The translations under genes and the position numbers were made by a program. Source: Synechococcus sp. CS-1328 (GTDB lineage Bacteria; Cyanobacteriota; Cyanobacteriia; PCC-6307; Cyanobiaceae). From it: 63,053 bases of DNA. The notes beneath the pieces are model-generated. The model was not told the DNA's origin and ran no database searches. It saw only the letters and a list, made by a program, of their open reading frames with translations. Of the stretch, positions 16,272 to 25,301 are shown one piece after another. The stretch lies in assembly GCF_025128095.1 (NCBI RefSeq), contig NZ_JAHLYT010000015.1, positions 1 through 63,053 on the forward strand. Direction: 5' to 3'. The number at the start of each line of letters is the position of its first letter. Positions within the stretch are counted from its first letter, which is position 1.

Positions 16272-16622
16272 TCAGAAAATCCCCAGGGTTTTCTTCTTGC
16301 AATACCCCGCCCCAATGTTCATCCAGCCCGAGTCACAGGGCTTGCCGTCGGTGGGTTTCACCTCGTAATCGATGGGTGAATTGCAATGCTGCTTCAGGTC
16401 ATTCACATACCCAAGCGGGCACTCGTCATAACCCGGCAGTTTGGGAATCCGCTTCTGAGCCAGTGCTGGCCCCGGCGCCAGCAGCGGCAGGGCCAGAGGC
16501 GGCAGGGTCAGAAGCACAGCGGCCAGACCCAGGGGTAGCGTCTGCACTGGCTGAGCAAGCAACTGATCAAACCCTAGGAGTTTGTCGCGGGTCTCGCCAC
16601 TTGCCGGCGCCGATGTCCTCAA
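16272..16622 (-). CDS. Small exported Cys-containing protein
   Basis: A 116-residue protein with a hydrophobic signal stretch (LAAVLLTLPPLALPLLAPG) cut near ALAQ. The mature 63 residues carry four Cys (DECPLG, KQHCNS, KPCDSG, GYCKKK), a spacing suited to two disulfides in the periplasm. I do not recognise the family. It is convergent with dcd and divergent from the GH57 gene. Confidence 0.65.
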   Translation of the reverse strand: MRTSAPASGETRDKLLGFDQLLAQPVQTLPLGLAAVLLTLPPLALPLLAPGPALAQKRIPKLPGYDECPLGYVNDLKQHCNSPIDYEVKPTDGKPCDSGWMNIGAGYCKKKTLGIF

Positions 16623-16685
16623 TCACGAAGACTGCGGAAGGGGGCGAGCAGCTCGGGGCCAGCTGGGGTGAGCAGAATGGGGACC

Positions 16686-18164
16686 ATGCAGACCAGACAA
16701 CCACCAACCCCCCTGCCGCCGATCGCTGGCTCTGAAGCCGAGATCCTTGCGCTTGTTCAGGATTCCGGCCCGGTTTTCCTGCCGCACACCAATCTCCAGC
16801 TGGAGCAGATCCGTTCAGGCTTTGCCTGCGCGCTCCACATGCATCAGCCCACGATTCCAGCCGGGGCGCATGGCGAACTCATCTCCCATCTTCAGTACAT
16901 GTTGGAGCACCCGGGCGAGGGCGATAACCACAACGCCGAACCCTTTGCCCAGTGCTACAGGCGCCTCGCTGACATCATTCCCCAGCTGATTCAGGAGGGC
17001 TGCAACCCTCGGATCATGCTGGATTATTCGGGCAACCTGCTCTGGGGCGTTGAGCAGATGGGCCGCCACGACATCCTCGAGGCCCTCCAGAAGCTCGCCT
17101 GCGATCCCACCCTCCAGCCCCATGTGGAGTGGCTCGGCACCTTCTGGAGCCATGCGGTGGCGCCCTCCACGCCCATCCCCGACCTGAAGCTGCAGATCCT
17201 GGCCTGGCAGCATCAGTTCGCGGCCCTCTTCGGTGAGGAAGCCTTGCAACGGGTGAAGGGCTTTTCACCTCCGGAAATGCACCTGCCCAACCACCCCGAC
17301 ACGCTCTATGAATTCGTGAAGGCCCTCAGGGAGTGTGGCTACCGCTGGCTGCTGGTGCAGGAACACAGCGTCGAGAACCTCGATGGCTCCGGCCTGTCTC
17401 AGGAGCAGAAATTCATCCCCAACCAGCTCGTGGCGCGCAGCTCCAGTGGCGAAGAGGTCTCGATCACGGCACTGATCAAAACCCAGGGGTCCGACACCAA
17501 GCTGGTGGGCCAGATGCAGCCCTGTTACGAAGCCCTGGGGCTCGGCCGGCAAGTGCTGGGAGACACCACGATTCCTTCACTCGTTTCCCAGATTGCCGAC
17601 GGGGAGAATGGTGGCGTGATGATGAATGAGTTCCCGCCAGCCTTCATTCAGGCCCATCACACCATTGCTTCCGATGGCAGTGAACCGGGCACGGTGGCGA
17701 TCAATGGCACGGAATACCTCGAATTGCTGGAGGCCGCTGGTGTGTCAACCCAGGATTTCCCGCAGATTCAAGCGGTGCATCAGCACAAGCTGTGGCAACA
17801 GCTGAGCGGATCGCCTACCCCCGCCGCCATTCAGGCGGCGATCGCCCACCTCCAGGCCACCGATCCCTCCTTCTCGATGGCCGGCGCCTCCTGGACCAAC
17901 AACCTCAGCTGGGTGGAGGGCTACGCCAACGTGCTGGAGCCGATGAACAGCCTCAGTGCCCAGTTTCACCAGGTGTTTGATCCCCTGGTGGCTCACGACC
18001 CCGCCGTGACCCAGACCCCGCCCTATCAACAGGCCCTGCTCCATCTGCTGCTGCTGGAAACCAGTTGCTTCCGCTATTGGGGACAAGGCACCTGGACCGA
18101 GTACGCCCGCGAGATCCATCGGCGTGGCGAAGCCGCGATCGCCGGCGCCCTGGCCCATCGCTAA
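16686..18164 (+). CDS. Glycoside hydrolase family 57 protein
   Basis: About 492 residues. FACALHMHQPTIP supplies the HxHQP motif of GH57 barrels; MLDYSGNLLWGVEQ, EWLGTFWSHAVAP and FSPPEMHLPNHPDT follow in the usual order, the last containing the PPE segment next to the nucleophile region. GH57 enzymes act on alpha-glucans such as glycogen (amylase or branching). ATG at 16686 has GGGG just upstream; two earlier starts (16668, 16677) are possible. No signal peptide, so a cytosolic role in glycogen turnover is likely. The next gene begins within 40 nt and may be cotranscribed. Confidence 0.88.
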   Translation: MQTRQPPTPLPPIAGSEAEILALVQDSGPVFLPHTNLQLEQIRSGFACALHMHQPTIPAGAHGELISHLQYMLEHPGEGDNHNAEPFAQCYRRLADIIPQLIQEGCNPRIMLDYSGNLLWGVEQMGRHDILEALQKLACDPTLQPHVEWLGTFWSHAVAPSTPIPDLKLQILAWQHQFAALFGEEALQRVKGFSPPEMHLPNHPDTLYEFVKALRECGYRWLLVQEHSVENLDGSGLSQEQKFIPNQLVARSSSGEEVSITALIKTQGSDTKLVGQMQPCYEALGLGRQVLGDTTIPSLVSQIADGENGGVMMNEFPPAFIQAHHTIASDGSEPGTVAINGTEYLELLEAAGVSTQDFPQIQAVHQHKLWQQLSGSPTPAAIQAAIAHLQATDPSFSMAGASWTNNLSWVEGYANVLEPMNSLSAQFHQVFDPLVAHDPAVTQTPPYQQALLHLLLLETSCFRYWGQGTWTEYAREIHRRGEAAIAGALAHR

Positions 18165-18202
18165 GGTCAGCGCCTCCGGTGCTTCACAGCGTGGACGGTC
18201 AG

Positions 18203-21019
18203 GTGACGGAACGGCGCATGCATCTGGTGCGGTGGGCACTCACCACCGGCTGGCTGCTGATCATCGCCTCGCTGCTCTACGACCCGTTCACGCCGCGCTT
18301 CACCGAGCCAGACCACCCCTGGAGCCCGCTTCGCCTGCCGGCCGATTGTGTGCCGGTGCAGGGCACCTGCCTGACGGAGACCCCCTATCCCCTGGGAACC
18401 ACCCTGTTCTGGGGGCTGGTGGTGCCGGCGGGCGTTTTTGTGCTGCTGGTCTTCGGCCATGAACTCTGGCGGCGCATCTGCCCGCTCTCCTTCCTCTCCC
18501 AGATACCTCGGGCCCTGGGGCTGCAGCGCCAGATCGCCCGGGTGAATCCGAAAACCGGTGAGAAGCGCTTCCAGCTCGCCAAGGTGCAGGGCGATTCCTG
18601 GCTGGGCAAGCACTATTCCCAGCTGCAGTTCGGCTGGCTCTATGTCGGGCTCTGCGGCCGCATTCTCTTCTTCAACGCCGACCGACTGGTGCTGTTCGCC
18701 TGGCTGAGCTTCACCATCGTCTGCGCCATCGCCGTGGGCTGGCTGTATGGCGGCAAGAGCTGGTGCCAGTACTTCTGCCCGATGGCGCCGGTGCAGAGCA
18801 TCTACTCCACCCCCGCCGGTCTGCTGGGCAGCAGGGCCCACATGGCCGCCACCCCGATCACCCAGTCGATGTGCCGCACCGTTCAGCCCGATGGCGCTGA
18901 ACAGAGCGCCTGCGTGGCCTGCCAGCAACCCTGCATCGACATCGACGCCGAGCGCACCTACTGGGCCCGGCTGCCCACCCCTGCCTTCGCCTTCGAGCGC
19001 TACGGCTATGTGGGATTGGTGCTGGGCTACTTCCTCTATTACTACCTTTACGCCGGCAACTGGGACTACTACTTCTCGGGAGTCTGGCTGCGTCAGAGCG
19101 ACCAACTCGCCCTGCTGCTGCGGCCAGGTTTTGTCCTGTTCGGCCAGCCGATCGATGTGCCCAGGCTGGTGGCCGTTCCCCTGTTCCTGGGGCTGTGCAC
19201 CTGGCTGGGGGTGCTGGTGGGCCGGGCGATCGAGTCGGGGCTGCGGGGGCAGGTGCGCCGCCGGGGTGCTGAGCCCGATCGGGATCGCATCCGCCACCGG
19301 GTCTTTCTGGTGGCCACCTATCTGGTCTTCAACTTTTTCTTCCTGTTCTCCGGCCGGCCTCTGATCCTGCTGCTGCCGGCCTGGGTTCAGTACCTCTACG
19401 ACGTGATCCTGGTGGCGCTGAGCACCCTCTGGCTCTACCGGGCCTGGGGGCGTTCGCCAGCCCTTTACGGCCGCGAAAACCTGGCGGAGCGCTTCCGCAA
19501 GCAGCTGGCCCGCATGGATCTCGATGTGGGCCGCTACCTGGATGGTCGCTCCCTCGCCGATCTGGGCACCGAGGAGGTCTACGTGTTGGCCAAGGTGCTG
19601 CCGGGCTTCACCGGCCACAAGCGTCTGGAGGCCTACAAGGGCGTGGTGCGGGAGGCCCTCGAGGAGGGCTTCGTCAATGCCGCCAGCAGCCTGGATGTGC
19701 TCAAACAGATGCGCCTGTCGCTCGGCATCAGCGACGACGAGCACCGCCAGCTCCTCGATGAACTGGGAGTGGAGGATCCCGGCCTGCTCGATCCCGACAG
19801 TCGCCGCAGCCTTGAAGACCAGATTCGCCTCAGCGGCTATCGCAAGTCGCTGGAGCGATTGATGCTGGTTCAGAGCCTCGGTGATGGCGGCGTTCGAGGT
19901 GATGCCGCCGGCGATGGGGCGGCCTTGCGGGCGCTGCGGCGGGAGTTCGGCATCTCGCTTCGAGAGGAGGAACGGGTGCGGGGCGACGTCTCCCCCAGGG
20001 CCGCTGCGATTCGCAAACTGGAGTTGTTGCTGGAGCGGCTGCCGGCCCTCACGGACGGCTACCGGGCCTTGCATCAGAGCGCCCTGAGACACCAGTCGGT
20101 CGTGCTGGACCTGGTCGATGACCGTCTCCAGTTGCGCAAGGAACTGACGCTGCGGGCCATCCTCGCTGGCCTGGTCACCCTTCAGGAGGATCCGGTGGTG
20201 CCGGCCCTGGTGCAGCGCCTGCAGGCCATCGCGCCGCTGGGGTTGCCTGAACTGGTTCAGGCGGACGACTGGGCGGGACGCCTGCCCGCCTCGGTGGCCG
20301 AGGCCCTCGGCCGGCCCGGCGGCGAGATCGCATCCTGTCCCCTGCAGGTGCCCGTGGTCGACACGCTCACCTTCCTCGACAGCCTGGCGGCTGATCCCAG
20401 CCCCACCCTGGCCGCTGCCGCTCTGTTCCTCAGCGCCTGCCTGGATGCTGAACGGGCCCGGTCCCTGGCGGCCCAGGTGGGCGGCAAGGCCAGCCCACCC
20501 CTGCTGGCCCAGACGGCCCAGGCCGTTGGCGCCCTGCAGGGCCCGCCGGCCCTGAGGGATTGTCCGGAGCTGGAGAAGCGGGTGTTCCTGGCCACCAGCG
20601 ATTTCTTCCGCCGCAGCGATGCCGACACCCTGGCCGCCCTGGCCGAACAGGCTGATGTGCGCACCTTCTCCCGCGGCGATCTGATCACCGAGGCCGGCGA
20701 CACCTGCCGTGAGCTCCTGCTGTTGATCGAAGGCCGGGCCCTGGTGCGCCACCGCGTGGGCGAGCGGGAGTGGCTGGAGGACATGGAGCCCGGCCGTGTG
20801 CTTGACGAACTGGAGGTACTCACCCACAGCACCTCGGAGAGCACGATCGTGGCCGAAGCCGATGGCACCCGGGTGCTGGCGGTGCCGGTGGATTCCTTCG
20901 ATGCAGTGCTGGAGCGCGATCCCGACTTCGCCCGCCGGGTGCTCGAACTGGAGAGCGGCCAGCTGCAGCGGCTGATGCGGGCTTCGGCCGACTCGCCTGC
21001 TGGCGGCCTCAGCTCCTGA
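18203..21019 (+). CDS. Membrane iron-sulfur protein with C-terminal cyclic-nucleotide-binding-like domain
   Basis: About 938 residues. The first 430 form a polytopic membrane part with Cys clusters: RRICPLSFLSQIP (near 95), SWCQYFCPMAP (near 190), then MCRTVQP and CVACQQPCIDID (230-255). This resembles NosR/NapH/RdxA-type electron-transfer proteins that hold [4Fe-4S] clusters beside the membrane. A helical soluble region follows, and the last 130 residues (SRGDLITEAGDTCRELLLLI, then ALVRHRVGEREWLEDMEPG) look like a Crp/cNMP-binding beta barrel. The classic phosphate-binding Arg motif is not evident. GTG at 18203 is taken as start; ATG at 18218 is an alternative. Redox partner and signal are unknown. 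Confidence 0.75.
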   Translation: MTERRMHLVRWALTTGWLLIIASLLYDPFTPRFTEPDHPWSPLRLPADCVPVQGTCLTETPYPLGTTLFWGLVVPAGVFVLLVFGHELWRRICPLSFLSQIPRALGLQRQIARVNPKTGEKRFQLAKVQGDSWLGKHYSQLQFGWLYVGLCGRILFFNADRLVLFAWLSFTIVCAIAVGWLYGGKSWCQYFCPMAPVQSIYSTPAGLLGSRAHMAATPITQSMCRTVQPDGAEQSACVACQQPCIDIDAERTYWARLPTPAFAFERYGYVGLVLGYFLYYYLYAGNWDYYFSGVWLRQSDQLALLLRPGFVLFGQPIDVPRLVAVPLFLGLCTWLGVLVGRAIESGLRGQVRRRGAEPDRDRIRHRVFLVATYLVFNFFFLFSGRPLILLLPAWVQYLYDVILVALSTLWLYRAWGRSPALYGRENLAERFRKQLARMDLDVGRYLDGRSLADLGTEEVYVLAKVLPGFTGHKRLEAYKGVVREALEEGFVNAASSLDVLKQMRLSLGISDDEHRQLLDELGVEDPGLLDPDSRRSLEDQIRLSGYRKSLERLMLVQSLGDGGVRGDAAGDGAALRALRREFGISLREEERVRGDVSPRAAAIRKLELLLERLPALTDGYRALHQSALRHQSVVLDLVDDRLQLRKELTLRAILAGLVTLQEDPVVPALVQRLQAIAPLGLPELVQADDWAGRLPASVAEALGRPGGEIASCPLQVPVVDTLTFLDSLAADPSPTLAAAALFLSACLDAERARSLAAQVGGKASPPLLAQTAQAVGALQGPPALRDCPELEKRVFLATSDFFRRSDADTLAALAEQADVRTFSRGDLITEAGDTCRELLLLIEGRALVRHRVGEREWLEDMEPGRVLDELEVLTHSTSESTIVAEADGTRVLAVPVDSFDAVLERDPDFARRVLELESGQLQRLMRASADSPAGGLSS

Positions 21020-21181
21020 CGCTCTCGTCGCTCGGTTCTGCCCGATTCAGCAGGGCCTGATAACGATCTCGATCCGCTTGTCTGTGCGCCGATTCTTCAT
21101 CTGCCGGGGTGTGTGATGGAGGAAACTGGATCCATCAGTGATGCCTGTGTTGTGATGCCCCAGACCCTGCGAGAGCGATCG

Positions 21182-21559
21182 ATGCCTCTGGTGGTGTCCC
21201 GTTCCTCCACGGCGGAGCCACCCCGGTCCGAACCTGACCCGGGGGAGGTTCCCCGGGGATTCGGTGGGTTCGGAGCCGAACGGAGCAGCAGGCGCAGGAA
21301 GAGCAGCAAGAAAAAAGGTCCCTCCCTCAGCCAGGCCGACTGGGGCCCCCTTGGCAAGCATCCAGACCTGGACGCGATCGTGGCGCGTCAGCGGTTGCAT
21401 CTGCCCCTCTCGGGTCGGATCCGGGAAAGTGATGTCACCCGGGCCTGGAAGAACGCTGCGGCGGAACACCATCCCGATCGGGGCGGTGCGCACGACACCA
21501 TGCAGCGTGTCAATGGTGCCCGGGATCTCCTGCTGGGCCGAGGACTTGAAGGCGGTTGA
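21182..21559 (+). CDS. Protein with a C-terminal J-domain
   Basis: About 125 residues. The last 60 contain VTRAWKNAAAEHHPDRGGAH and MQRVNGARDLLLG: helix II, the HPD loop and helix III of a DnaJ-type J-domain, which stimulates Hsp70 ATPase. A low-complexity basic linker (SSRRRKSSKKKG) precedes it. No zinc or substrate domain is present. The start is uncertain: ATG at 21182 or at 21113. The HPD motif placed at the C-terminus suggests a specialised co-chaperone of unknown client. Confidence 0.7.
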   Translation: MPLVVSRSSTAEPPRSEPDPGEVPRGFGGFGAERSSRRRKSSKKKGPSLSQADWGPLGKHPDLDAIVARQRLHLPLSGRIRESDVTRAWKNAAAEHHPDRGGAHDTMQRVNGARDLLLGRGLEGG

Positions 21560-21605
21560 TCGCCGTTGTGCTGGCCACCCCGGCTCAGATCAGCTTCAGA
21601 TCAGT

Positions 21606-21884
21606 TCAGCTGACCACGACGCCCTTCCAGAACGCCACCCGGCCGCGGATCTCCTCGGCAGCACTCTTGGGATCCGGATAGAACCAGGCGGCATTGGCAT
21701 TCACTTTGTCGCCCACCACCACGTCGTAGTAATGCGCTTCTCCCTTCCAGCCGCAGACGCTGCGGTGAGATGACGCACGGAAACGGTCGGCCTTGAGGGC
21801 CTCGGCCGGGAAGTAGGCATTGCCTTCCAGCTTGACGATGTCGTCGCTGCTGGCCAGGACGGCGTCATTCCAGCGGGCTTCCAT
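21606..21884 (-). CDS. DUF427 domain protein
   Basis: A 92-residue protein spanning a whole DUF427 domain: GNAYFPAEALKADRF, then CGWKGEAHYYDVVVG, and WFYPDPKSAAEEIRGRVAFW. The family is common in bacteria and has no settled function; the fold is a small beta barrel with a conserved Trp-Lys-Gly segment. It starts clearly at ATG and is monocistronic. Confidence 0.9.
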   Translation of the reverse strand: MEARWNDAVLASSDDIVKLEGNAYFPAEALKADRFRASSHRSVCGWKGEAHYYDVVVGDKVNANAAWFYPDPKSAAEEIRGRVAFWKGVVVS

Positions 21885-21992
21885 GGGGAACGGGCAAGGG
21901 GATCTTCATCCTGAAGCCTGATGGCCCCTAGCGGCGCCGCGGGGTCTGAGCAGCAGAGCATGGGGAGGGATGGATCGACTACTGAAAACAAC

Positions 21993-22023
21993 GAAAACCC
22001 CAAGGCAGTGCCCTGGGGTTTTC
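21993..22023. terminator. Hairpin terminator after the Hli operon
   Basis: GAAAACCCCA and TGGGGTTTTC are exact complements around an 11-nt loop. Read on the minus strand it ends in TTTTC, 33 nt past the stop of the small membrane protein gene at 22056. It looks like an intrinsic terminator, able to work in both directions. Confidence 0.8.
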
Positions 22024-22055
22024 TGTGAGTCGTGCCCGGGCGAAGCCTGGAACAA

Positions 22056-22175
22056 TCAGCGGGAGTTCGTCGGTGCCAGATCACTGGGACGGGTGAGCAC
22101 AAAGGTCACCATCCCGGTGAGCAGAATGACAACTCCAATCAGGCCGGCAATGGCAGCGGTGTAATCGGTGCTCAT
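22056..22175 (-). CDS. Single-helix membrane protein, 39 residues
   Basis: The product MSTDYTAAIAGLIGVVILLT continues GMVTFVLTRPSDLAPTNSR: one transmembrane helix with a short hydrophilic tail. It begins 5 nt after the Hli gene and ends before a terminator, so the two form an operon. I do not recognise it among photosystem small subunits. Given its partner, a place in thylakoid pigment-protein assembly is likely but unproven. Confidence 0.7.
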   Translation of the reverse strand: MSTDYTAAIAGLIGVVILLTGMVTFVLTRPSDLAPTNSR

Positions 22176-22180
22176 GGCGA

Positions 22181-22324
22181 TCAACCGAGGCCGATCTGGG
22201 AGAGGATGCCCTGGCCGGTGAGGAGCTCGGTGCCCAGGCCGATCACGAAGCCGAGCATGGCCAGGCGGCCGTTCCAGGTCTCGGCGAAGGCCACGAAGCC
22301 GAAGCGGGAAGAGGAGTCAGTCAT
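22181..22324 (-). CDS. High-light-inducible protein (Hli/SCP)
   Basis: A 47-residue one-helix chlorophyll-binding protein. The core FAETWNGRLAMLGFVIGLGT matches the ExxNGRxAMxGF motif of the LHC superfamily; Glu/Arg and Asn are the chlorophyll ligands and the pair-forming salt bridge. Such proteins protect photosystem II assembly intermediates under strong light. It is first in a two-gene operon with a terminator at 21993. Regulation by high light is known for the family, not read from the promoter. Confidence 0.95.
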   Translation of the reverse strand: MTDSSSRFGFVAFAETWNGRLAMLGFVIGLGTELLTGQGILSQIGLG

Positions 22325-22558
22325 GGGTGTTTCGGTTTGTTGCGAGAACTGTAACAGAGTTTGAAGCTGTCAGGGCGGATGCGTTTCCCTGGCCGACGCC
22401 GACGCCGACGCCGAGCCGATGCCGAGCCGATGCCAACGCCGAGGCAGAGCCGTCCGGCCTGAGGGATGTTGGGTTGTTGGGTCTGAGCAGTTCTGCTCCG
22501 ATCGGGTCCTGATCGGAGGCCCTTGCTAATACTGGAAAATCTTCAACAGGCCTTGGCC

Positions 22559-22936
22559 ATGACCAGAACCCGTACCTTCTGGCTGCCGATGGCCGTGGGA
22601 CTGGCCCTCTGCCTGGCAGCGCCTGGATTGGGACTGGCCAGGCCGAATCCAGGCGGTCTTGGCGGGCCGGCCTCGGGGGCTGGAGTGGCTCCCGGGGCAG
22701 GGTTTGGAGCGGCGGGGGCAGGACTGGATCGTGAACCTGGCGTGGGGGCCGGGGGCGTCGGTGGGCCGGCCTCGGGTGCGGGTGTCTTGCCAGGGGCCGG
22801 TTTCGGCGAAGCTGGCGCCGGGCTGGAACGGCGTCCGTTCGAAAACCCTGGTGGCGTCGGTGGGCCTGCGTCTGGTGCCGGTGTTCGGCCGGGTGCCGGA
22901 TACGGGGCTCCAGGAACTGGGCTCTACAGACGCTGA
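22559..22936 (+). CDS. Exported Gly/Ala-rich repeat protein
   Basis: A 125-residue protein with signal peptide (WLPMAVGLALCLAAPGLGLA). The mature chain is three imperfect repeats of about 30 residues with GGVGGPASGAGVLPGAGFG and a following GAGLxR. Such low-complexity glycine repeats suit a flexible surface or matrix component. No enzyme motif. ATG at 22559 starts a normal signal peptide; an upstream frame exists but adds an unlike segment. Confidence 0.6.
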   Translation: MTRTRTFWLPMAVGLALCLAAPGLGLARPNPGGLGGPASGAGVAPGAGFGAAGAGLDREPGVGAGGVGGPASGAGVLPGAGFGEAGAGLERRPFENPGGVGGPASGAGVRPGAGYGAPGTGLYRR

Positions 22937-23245
22937 AGCATCGGTCGCAAGATCACCCGCAACATCACCATCCCCGCCTGGCTGCAACCAGCTCTCTGGC
23001 TGCAACCAGCACGGAAGACGGGGGCATGGTCGTTCCCCTTTCCCGCTCTGCTCCCACCTCCGCCGCTCGACGACGCCAAAGGCCTGATCGATCGGCCAGT
23101 TAGAGGGGGTGCGCCGCGTGCGTCCTATGGCAGCCGGCCTCAGCTGAACCTGCTGTCTTGATGAACCTGTTGTTCATCTGCTGCCTGGGCCGGCGTGGGC
23201 CGGCGATGACGGCTGTTTCGGTGGCGTTCATCCGGGTGAACGCGA
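22937..23245. other. Intergenic stretch with two small hairpins
   Basis: No gene seen. GATGAAC-5 nt-GTTCATC lies at 23160-23178. GCGTTCA-6 nt-TGAACGC lies at 23224-23243, directly beyond the stop of the thioredoxin-like gene at 23246 (minus strand); it could end that transcript although no T run follows. Confidence 0.5.
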
Positions 23246-23494
23246 TCACCGGCCTATTGATGCTGCGCTGAGCAGGGATCGGACCTCCTCGGCAGCGGGC
23301 ACCCGACCAGCCACCACAACCTGTTCATCGATCACCAGGGCAGGCGTGCGCATGACGCCGTAGCCGGCGATAGCGACGGGATCGTGAATCATTTCGATGC
23401 TGGTGTCGATGCCGAGTTCAGCCGCCCCGTTGCGGGCGTGTTCTTCGAGGGTGATGCATTTCCTGCAGCCACTGCCGAGAATTTTGATGTCCAT
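23246..23494 (-). CDS. Small thioredoxin-fold redox protein
   Basis: An 82-residue protein: MDIKILGSGCRKCITLEEHA gives a beta strand and a CxxC (Cys-Arg-Lys-Cys) at the start of helix 1; MRTPALVIDEQVVVAG contains the cis-Pro loop. This mini-thioredoxin family (TM0996/MTH895) is usually encoded beside ArsP-like permeases and ArsR regulators, as here. It may reduce or carry the transported substrate. It is the last gene of the operon, separated from the permease by a repeat-filled gap of 130 nt. Confidence 0.9.
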   Translation of the reverse strand: MDIKILGSGCRKCITLEEHARNGAAELGIDTSIEMIHDPVAIAGYGVMRTPALVIDEQVVVAGRVPAAEEVRSLLSAASIGR

Positions 23495-23509
23495 GTTGTG
23501 CGGGAAGAA

Positions 23510-23635
23510 GGATCAGGAAAACAGGATCTGGAATGCAGTGTCAGAAAAGCAGTTTCAGGAAAGCAATGTCAGAAAAGCAATGTCAGAAAAGCAGTTTCAT
23601 GAAAGAAAGACCATGAAAGCAGGATCAGGCAAGCA
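23510..23635. repeat. Tandem 14-bp repeats between permease and thioredoxin genes
   Basis: Near-identical 14-nt units GTGTCAGAAAAGCA (23538), GTTTCAGGAAAGCA (23552), ATGTCAGAAAAGCA (23566 and 23580) continue with weaker copies to 23635, overlapping the permease stop. They lie in the transcribed spacer of the operon. Confidence 0.85.
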
Positions 23636-24686
23636 GGGCATTGAACAGATAGCCAATCAGCATGATCCCCACGCCAGTGACCGAGAAGAAGGCGGCCAAC
23701 AACGGGGGTTGGAGTACCCGACGCAGCAGGATCAGCTCCGGCACCGACAGGGCCACCACACTCATCATGAAGGCGAGAACCGTGCCCATCGGCAGTCCCT
23801 TCTCATAGAGCGCCTGCACCATCGGCATCACACCTGCCGCATTGGAATAGAGCGGAATCCCGAGCCCCACGGCCACCAGAACGCCGAAGGGGTTGTCGCG
23901 ACCGGCGTAGCTGGCGAAGAAGTTGGTGGGCACCCAGCCATGAATCAACGCCCCCACCCCGATGCCCACCAGCAGATAGGGCCAGATCTGCCGCAGGATC
24001 GAGCTCACTTCCTCGGCGCCCATCTGCAGCCGCTGCTCAAACGACAGACCCTGGGAAAAATCCACGGCGTGGCCATGCAGCTTGGTCTCGTAGACAAACG
24101 ATTCCACCCAGCGCTCGACACGCAGACGGCCCAGCACCCATCCCGCCAGGATGGCGATCATCAGGCCGGAACTGACGTAGATCAGCGTGATCTTCCAGCC
24201 GAACAGACTGAACAGCAGCCCGATCGCCACCTCGTTCACCATCGGGCTGGCGATCAGGAAACTCATCGTTACCCCCAGCGGAATTCCCGCGGCCAGAAAA
24301 CCGATGAAGGCCGGCACCGCACTGCAGGAGCAGAAGGGTGTGATCACCCCGAGCAGGGCGGCCAACACGTTGCCGATCCCTTCGCGGCGTCCGGCCAGCA
24401 GGGCCCGGGTGCGCTCCACACTCAGGTAGGAGCGCAGCACCGTCACCAGGAAGATGATGCCGCTGAGCAGCAGGGCGATCTTGATCGAGTCGTAGAAGAA
24501 GAAGCGCAGGGTTTCGCTCAGCCGCTGCTCCGGATCCAGCCCCAGCCAGCCGAACAACACCGCGTCCCAGAGCGATTCGTTGATCCGGTAGAGCAGCAGC
24601 CAACCAGCCACCAGGCCGGCCAGCAGGGCGACATGGCCCGGCCGGCTGGTGCGCAGCCACCGCATCGCTGGGGTGACGTTGTTCAT
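23625..24686 (-). CDS. Permease of the DUF318/ArsP family
   Basis: About 353 residues with eight or more hydrophobic helices. Typical of the family: GVITPFCSCSAVPAFIGFLA with the paired Cys, ASPMVNEVAIGLLFSLFGW, and GIPLYSNAAGVMPMVQALYE. ArsP members export trivalent organoarsenicals; others in the family have unknown substrates. ATG at 24686 overlaps the ArsR stop as ATGA. With ArsR and the mini-thioredoxin it forms a metalloid- or thiol-related export operon. The substrate is inferred. Confidence 0.88.
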   Translation of the reverse strand: MNNVTPAMRWLRTSRPGHVALLAGLVAGWLLLYRINESLWDAVLFGWLGLDPEQRLSETLRFFFYDSIKIALLLSGIIFLVTVLRSYLSVERTRALLAGRREGIGNVLAALLGVITPFCSCSAVPAFIGFLAAGIPLGVTMSFLIASPMVNEVAIGLLFSLFGWKITLIYVSSGLMIAILAGWVLGRLRVERWVESFVYETKLHGHAVDFSQGLSFEQRLQMGAEEVSSILRQIWPYLLVGIGVGALIHGWVPTNFFASYAGRDNPFGVLVAVGLGIPLYSNAAGVMPMVQALYEKGLPMGTVLAFMMSVVALSVPELILLRRVLQPPLLAAFFSVTGVGIMLIGYLFNALLA

Positions 24687-25003
24687 CGGCAGGGGGTGGC
24701 GGGCTTGCTGCACTGGGCGCCAAGCTCCGCCAGCCAGTCGCGCAGCTGTTCGATCGCTTCGGGGCGCAGCTGGTAGTAGATCCAGCGGCCCTCCTGCCGG
24801 TCGGCCAGCAGCCCCGCCTGCTTGAGCACCTTGAGGTGAAAGGAGAGCTTCGACTGGGCCAGGCCGAGATCGGCAGTGAGATCGCAGACGCAACGCTCGC
24901 CGCTGCCCAGCGCCTCGATCACCTGCAGGCGCAGGGGCTCGGCGAGGGCCCTGAGCAGAGCTCGGGCCTGCTCAGACTGGAGAGGCGTGGTGGCGACGCC
25001 CAT
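24683..25003 (-). CDS. ArsR-family transcriptional repressor
   Basis: A 106-residue winged-helix regulator: LAEPLRLQVIEALGSGERCV, LAQSKLSFHLKVLKQAGLL (recognition helix) and GRWIYYQLRPEAI (wing). Cys residues in ERCVCDL match the classic ELCVCDL metalloid-binding position of ArsR, and two more Cys sit near the C-terminus. Binding of As(III) or a similar thiophilic ion would release DNA. It is first in the operon and so probably represses itself and the permease. Confidence 0.92.
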   Translation of the reverse strand: MGVATTPLQSEQARALLRALAEPLRLQVIEALGSGERCVCDLTADLGLAQSKLSFHLKVLKQAGLLADRQEGRWIYYQLRPEAIEQLRDWLAELGAQCSKPATPCR

Positions 25004-25301
25004 GGAATCGACCCTGCCTGGTCCATCAACGCTAGTTGCTTGGTTGGAGGCAGGCGATGAAGACGGAGTTCAATGGCCCGGCGTCGCCGCGGCAGGGCCT
25101 CCTCCATCAAGCGCCGGATGGCAGGCCCCGTCTTGCGCTCACCGGTGAGCTCCAGGAGGTCCTGACTCTCTTGATCCAAGAGATCCTCGCTCCCGTTCCT
25201 GTTGGAGGGTGAATGGTTCGGATGCCGAAGCTTCTTGGCGCCAGTGGCGCCTTCGATCCACGTCCTGCGGCGTTGCCCAGGATGCCTCTGGTCAACGCTG
25301 G

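Noticed and set aside
18167..20827. An 886-residue minus-strand frame
   Set aside because: It is antisense to the iron-sulfur protein gene; composition is His/Gln-rich and shows no domain. High GC leaves long antisense frames open.
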